DNA of 8,559 bases from Bacteroidota bacterium (GTDB taxonomy: Bacteria; Bacteroidota; Bacteroidia; B-17B0; Aurantibacillaceae), in assembly GCA_025359355.1 (NCBI GenBank), contig JANYGR010000379.1, forward strand, positions 1 through 8,559. Reading direction: 5' to 3'. The notes beneath the pieces were generated by a model that was given only the letters and a program-made list of their open reading frames with translations, searched no databases and was not told the DNA's origin. A program made the position numbers and the translations under genes. This document shows positions 5,248-8,559 of the stretch, one piece after another; the stretch's first letter is position 1, and every line of letters starts with the position of its first letter.

Positions 5248-7872
5248 ATGGAAGAAAATAAAAATAACGAACACAACGAATTAAGCACCGTCACTCATGT
5301 TTCGGGTATGTTTAAAAATTGGTTTATTGATTATGCATCTTATGTGATATTAGAGCGTGCTGTACCAGCCATGGAAGATGGTTTAAAACCGGTGCAACGT
5401 CGTATTTTACATAGCATGTGGGAATTGGAAGATGGGCGGTATAATAAAGTTGCCAATCTAATTGGTAATACCATGAAATATCATCCACATGGAGATGCTA
5501 GTATTGGAGATGCATTGGTGGCTATTGGTCAAAAAGACTTGCTAATTGATATGCAAGGAAACTGGGGTAATATTTTAACCGGTGATAATGCAGCTGCTCC
5601 TCGTTATATTGAAGCACGTTTATCAAAACTTGGTCAAGAAATTATATTTAATCCAAAAACAACAAACTGGGGATTAAGTTATGATGGTCGTAATAAAGAA
5701 CCTGTTACGTTACCGGTTAAATTTCCTTTAGTACTTGCACATGGAGTAGAGGGGATTGCGGTTGGTTTAGCAACAAAAATTTTACCACATAATTTTAATG
5801 AATTAATAGATGCGTCTATACAAATATTACGTGGACGGAAAGCTGTTATCTATCCTGATTTTATTACAGGTGGTATAGCCGATTTTGCTGATTATAAAGA
5901 TGGATTGCGTGGAGGTAAAGTAAAAGTAAGAGCTCGAGTAAAAGAATTAAATTCTAAAACTTTAATTATTTCTGAAATTCCTTTTGGGACAACAACTGGA
6001 TCTTTAATTGATTCTATTATTGCAGCAAATGACAAAGGGAAAATTAAAGTAAAAAAGGTAGAAGACAATACCTCTGAAAATGTAGAGATATTAATTCATT
6101 TACAACCAGGTATTTCTCCCGATAAAACCATTGATGCCTTATATGCTTTCACAAATTGCGAAGTAAGTATATCACCTAATGCTTGTATCATCGAAGATAA
6201 AAAGCCACGTTTTGTAGGCGTTAGCGAGATCTTGAAAATATCGACGCAACAAACTTTACAATTATTAAAACGTGAGTTAGAAATTGAATTAAAAGAATTA
6301 GAAGAAAAATGGCACTTCTCTTCATTAGAAAAATTATTTATTAAAGAAGAAATGTACATCGACTTTAAAAAGTATTCTAACAAAGAAACCTTATACGAAT
6401 ATTTATACGATCGTTTTAAACCGCATCGTAAAAAATTAATTAGAGATATAACAGATGAAGATTTGCAGCGTTTAACGCAGATACCAATGATTCGTATTAC
6501 TCGTTTTGATAGCATCAAAGCAGAGGATTTTATGAAAGAATTGGATGCGAAGATTGAGGTTGTAAAAAATCATTTATTAAATTTAGTGGATTACGCTGTT
6601 GAGTATTTCAAAAACTTGAAGAAGAAATACGGTGCAGGGCGTGAACGTAAAACAGAAACCAAAGAATTAGAAACCATCGTTGCTACCGAAGTAATTATGG
6701 CTAATGAAAAGTTATATGTTAATCGTGCGGAAGGCTTTGCTGGTAAGAGTTTGAAGAAAGATGAGTTTGTGTGTGACTGCTCTGATCTGGATGATTTCAT
6801 TGCCTTTACCAAAGATGGTAAAATGAAAGTATTTAAAGTATCAGATAAAGTATTTATTGGGAAAGACATTATTTATATAGCCATCTTTAAAAAGAATGAT
6901 GAACGTACTACGTATAACATGATTTATAGTGATGGGCCCAAAGGTGTCACATTTATAAAGCGTTTTAATGTAACAGGTATCACGCGTGAAAAAGAATATG
7001 ATTTAACTAAAGGTACAGCTAATTCTGCCGTGCACTGGTTTACGATTAATCCAAACGGTGAAGCAGAAAAAGTACAGGTTGTTTTAAAACCAGTTCCAGG
7101 CTTACGTAAATTTGAATTGGATATTGATTTCGCAGAAATACCTGTAAAAGGAAGAGCTTCAACAGGTAATATTGTAACCAAGTATGCCATTAAAAAAGTA
7201 TTATTAAAAACAAAAGGCACTTCAACGCTTGCCGCTGAAGACTACTGGTTTAATGATACCGTTCATCGTTTAAATAAAGATAGTAAAGGAACCTACTTAG
7301 GTAAGTTTGCAGGAGACGATAAAATACTAACGGTTACAAGCAAAGGTTTTTATAAATTATATACTTACGATGTCTTGAATCACTTTGATGATGATATTAT
7401 TTTAATTGAAAAATATTATCCTGAACAAGTATTGTCATGCATTTATTATGATGGAGAAAGTAAAGCCTATATCACTAAACGTTTCATTCCAGAGAATACA
7501 AGCGCTAAAACGTTAATCATTACTGAGAATGAAAATTCTCGCATGGAATTAATTACGTCTCAAATTTTACCAATTGTTGATATTAAATTCAATAAAGAAA
7601 AAGATAAAGTAATAGCTGATGAAGCCTTTAATTTAGTGGAGTTTGCGCCTATGGTGAATATGAAAGCCAAAGGAAAAAAATTAACTTCTTATAAAGTGAA
7701 AGAAATTAATTTACGAGCTTCTGAAGAAATAGTGCATGAAGACTATACTGAAGAGGACGAAGAGATTGGTGGAAATGGTTTATCACCAATGGAATTACAT
7801 CGTAAAGCCATGGAAAAATTAAATGGAGATAACATGAGAGGCGAGGACGGACAAATTAATTTTGATTTTTAA
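5248..7872 (+). CDS. parC: DNA topoisomerase IV subunit A (ParC)
   Basis: ParC is the DNA breakage-reunion subunit of topoisomerase IV. The 874-residue protein opens with a short polar stretch, then VSGMFKNWFIDYASYVILERAVP, typical of Bacteroidota ParC. The winged-helix region contains KYHPHGDASIGDA (78-90), equivalent to the quinolone-resistance-determining region, and the catalytic tyrosine Y120 preceded by R119 in AAAPRYIEARLS. Tower and coiled-coil segments follow (about 230-480), with many Lys/Glu-rich helices. The C-terminal DNA-binding beta-propeller begins near residue 484 (MANEKLYVNRAEGFAGKSL) and runs to about 800. No GyrA box (QRRGGKG) is present, which supports ParC over GyrA. The tail (about 826-874) is strongly acidic (EDYTEEDEE) and ends INFDF. 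At the position of E. coli GyrA Ser83 it has Ala84, while the Asp87 equivalent is kept (D88). It follows parE by 73 nt and is probably in the same transcript. Confidence 0.96.
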   Translation: MEENKNNEHNELSTVTHVSGMFKNWFIDYASYVILERAVPAMEDGLKPVQRRILHSMWELEDGRYNKVANLIGNTMKYHPHGDASIGDALVAIGQKDLLIDMQGNWGNILTGDNAAAPRYIEARLSKLGQEIIFNPKTTNWGLSYDGRNKEPVTLPVKFPLVLAHGVEGIAVGLATKILPHNFNELIDASIQILRGRKAVIYPDFITGGIADFADYKDGLRGGKVKVRARVKELNSKTLIISEIPFGTTTGSLIDSIIAANDKGKIKVKKVEDNTSENVEILIHLQPGISPDKTIDALYAFTNCEVSISPNACIIEDKKPRFVGVSEILKISTQQTLQLLKRELEIELKELEEKWHFSSLEKLFIKEEMYIDFKKYSNKETLYEYLYDRFKPHRKKLIRDITDEDLQRLTQIPMIRITRFDSIKAEDFMKELDAKIEVVKNHLLNLVDYAVEYFKNLKKKYGAGRERKTETKELETIVATEVIMANEKLYVNRAEGFAGKSLKKDEFVCDCSDLDDFIAFTKDGKMKVFKVSDKVFIGKDIIYIAIFKKNDERTTYNMIYSDGPKGVTFIKRFNVTGITREKEYDLTKGTANSAVHWFTINPNGEAEKVQVVLKPVPGLRKFELDIDFAEIPVKGRASTGNIVTKYAIKKVLLKTKGTSTLAAEDYWFNDTVHRLNKDSKGTYLGKFAGDDKILTVTSKGFYKLYTYDVLNHFDDDIILIEKYYPEQVLSCIYYDGESKAYITKRFIPENTSAKTLIITENENSRMELITSQILPIVDIKFNKEKDKVIADEAFNLVEFAPMVNMKAKGKKLTSYKVKEINLRASEEIVHEDYTEEDEEIGGNGLSPMELHRKAMEKLNGDNMRGEDGQINFDF

Positions 7873-7891
7873 AAGAACTTTTACATCAAAC

Positions 7892-7947
7892 GTCACCCTG
7901 AACTTGTTTCAGGGTCTCGTGAGATGCTGAAACAAGTTCAGCATGAC
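7892..7947. repeat. Double-hairpin REP-like element between parC and waaA
   Basis: Two 27-nt arms (7892-7918 and 7921-7947) separated by GT form an imperfect inverted repeat with 4 mismatches. Each arm also folds on itself without mismatch: CCCTGAA/TTCAGGG (7896-7902 with 7908-7914) around the loop CTTGT, and ATGCTGAA/TTCAGCAT (7924-7931 with 7937-7944) around the loop ACAAG. The two loops are perfectly complementary to each other. All four mismatches between the arms are balanced inside their own hairpin. The element starts 19 nt after the parC stop and ends 3 nt before the waaA ATG. No T-run follows, so a standard intrinsic terminator is unlikely. Confidence 0.88.
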
Positions 7948-7950
7948 AAT

Positions 7951-8559
7951 ATGTTTCTATACAACCTTGGTATATATGCTTTTTACATAGGATTAAAATT
8001 AGCATCGCTATTTAATCCGAAAGCAAAGCTGTGGATAGATGGAAGAAAACATTGGAAAGAAAATCTTAAACATAAAATTGAAACGCTACAATTAGAAAAT
8101 GCCATTTGGTTTCATTGTGCGTCATTAGGTGAGTTTGAGCAAGGTCGACCCGTATTAGAACAAATAAAACAGGATCATCCCAATCAAAAAATTGTTTTAA
8201 CTTTTTTTTCTCCTTCCGGTTATGAAATTCAGAAAAATTATTCGTTCGCTGATTTGGTTATGTATTTACCTATAGATACTGTATCTAACGCTCATTATTT
8301 TTTAAATATTTTAAAACCTAAAATTTCTATTTTTGTAAAATATGAGTTTTGGTTAAACTTTTTATTTGCACTTTATAAAAAACAAATTCCCACTTTTTTA
8401 ATTTCAACGGTAATTAAAAAACATCAATCATTTTTTAAATGGTACGGTGGAAATTTTCGTAAAGCGTTAGCTACATATAAAATAATTTACACACAGGATA
8501 CAGAATCATTAGTGTTATTAGAATCCCTTGGTATTAAAACAGGTCAGTTAGCTGGAGAT
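7951..8559 (+). CDS. waaA: 3-deoxy-D-manno-octulosonic acid transferase, N-terminal part
   Basis: Partial gene (also called kdtA), cut by the right edge after 203 codons; family members are about 410-430 residues, so roughly half is seen. The enzyme transfers Kdo from CMP-Kdo to lipid IV-A on the cytoplasmic face of the inner membrane, an essential step of lipopolysaccharide core synthesis. The N-terminus MFLYNLGIYAFYIGLKLASLFNPKAKLW has the hydrophobic membrane-associating helix typical of Bacteroidota KdtA. The GT-B N-terminal domain shows WFHCASLGEFEQGRPV, with E61 matching the catalytic glutamate (E60 in E. coli), then LTFFSPSGYE (83-92) and KYEFW (130-134), where E132 matches the second conserved glutamate. 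The ATG at 7951 lies 3 nt after a hairpin repeat. The frame remains open upstream through that repeat, and an in-frame ATG at 7924 is an alternative, but the family N-terminus favours 7951. Confidence 0.94.
   Translation, partial: MFLYNLGIYAFYIGLKLASLFNPKAKLWIDGRKHWKENLKHKIETLQLENAIWFHCASLGEFEQGRPVLEQIKQDHPNQKIVLTFFSPSGYEIQKNYSFADLVMYLPIDTVSNAHYFLNILKPKISIFVKYEFWLNFLFALYKKQIPTFLISTVIKKHQSFFKWYGGNFRKALATYKIIYTQDTESLVLLESLGIKTGQLAGD

Noticed and set aside
6096..6518. Minus-strand 140-codon open frame inside parC
   Set aside because: It is antisense to a conserved part of ParC; the Ser/Cys/Asn/Phe-rich translation is typical of a reverse-strand shadow.
6591..7220. Two further minus-strand open frames inside parC (6591-6869 and 6924-7220)
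   Set aside because: Both are antisense to the ParC C-terminal domain, with no family motif or independent start signals.
3309..7872. gyrB-gyrA pair
   Set aside because: The SLDWKEHIRMRPGMYIGKL start of the B subunit, the lack of a GyrA box in the A subunit, and the gene adjacency fit Bacteroidota ParE/ParC.

Overview
The window is AT-rich, with Bacteroidota-type genes and signals. It carries ParE and ParC of the Bacteroidota topoisomerase IV type, a transketolase split into subunits, a KdtA with the KYEFW motif, two TAnnTTTG promoter-like boxes and no obvious Shine-Dalgarno sequences. A genus cannot be named from the sequence alone. The content is mostly housekeeping; the unusual material lies in the gaps between genes.

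Layout. On the minus strand (1-1417) lie the N-terminal (thiamine-diphosphate-binding) subunit of a split transketolase and, 12 nt downstream in the same frame, a secreted von Willebrand factor A (VWA) domain protein that runs off the left edge. A divergent intergenic region (1418-1690) holds a promoter-like box for each direction and an 8-bp-period repeat. On the plus strand follow ychF (ribosome-associated ATPase/GTPase, 1691-2791), a small four-helix-bundle protein of the 23S-rRNA-intervening-sequence/Avd superfamily (2869-3264), parE (3309-5174), parC (5248-7872) and the first 203 codons of waaA/kdtA (from 7951, cut by the right edge).

How the genes work together. ParE and ParC form the A2B2 topoisomerase IV that decatenates daughter chromosomes, and are probably co-transcribed. 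KdtA adds Kdo to lipid A precursor, showing a Gram-negative outer membrane. YchF, transketolase and the VWA protein have no evident functional link to these. The four-helix-bundle gene looks like an insertion between ychF and parE.

Repeats. Nearly every gap holds its own small repeat: 14-bp period near the VWA start, 8-bp period in the ychF leader, 21-bp-period arrays in inverted orientation on both sides of the four-helix-bundle gene, a 20-bp perfect palindrome between parE and parC, and a double hairpin between parC and waaA. The last two share a GTCANNCTGA header whose NN dinucleotide is compensated on the other side of each stem, which suggests one REP-like family kept for its structure. 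No CRISPR array, tRNA, rRNA, transposase, reverse transcriptase or phage gene was seen, and I found no clear new defence or enzymatic system.
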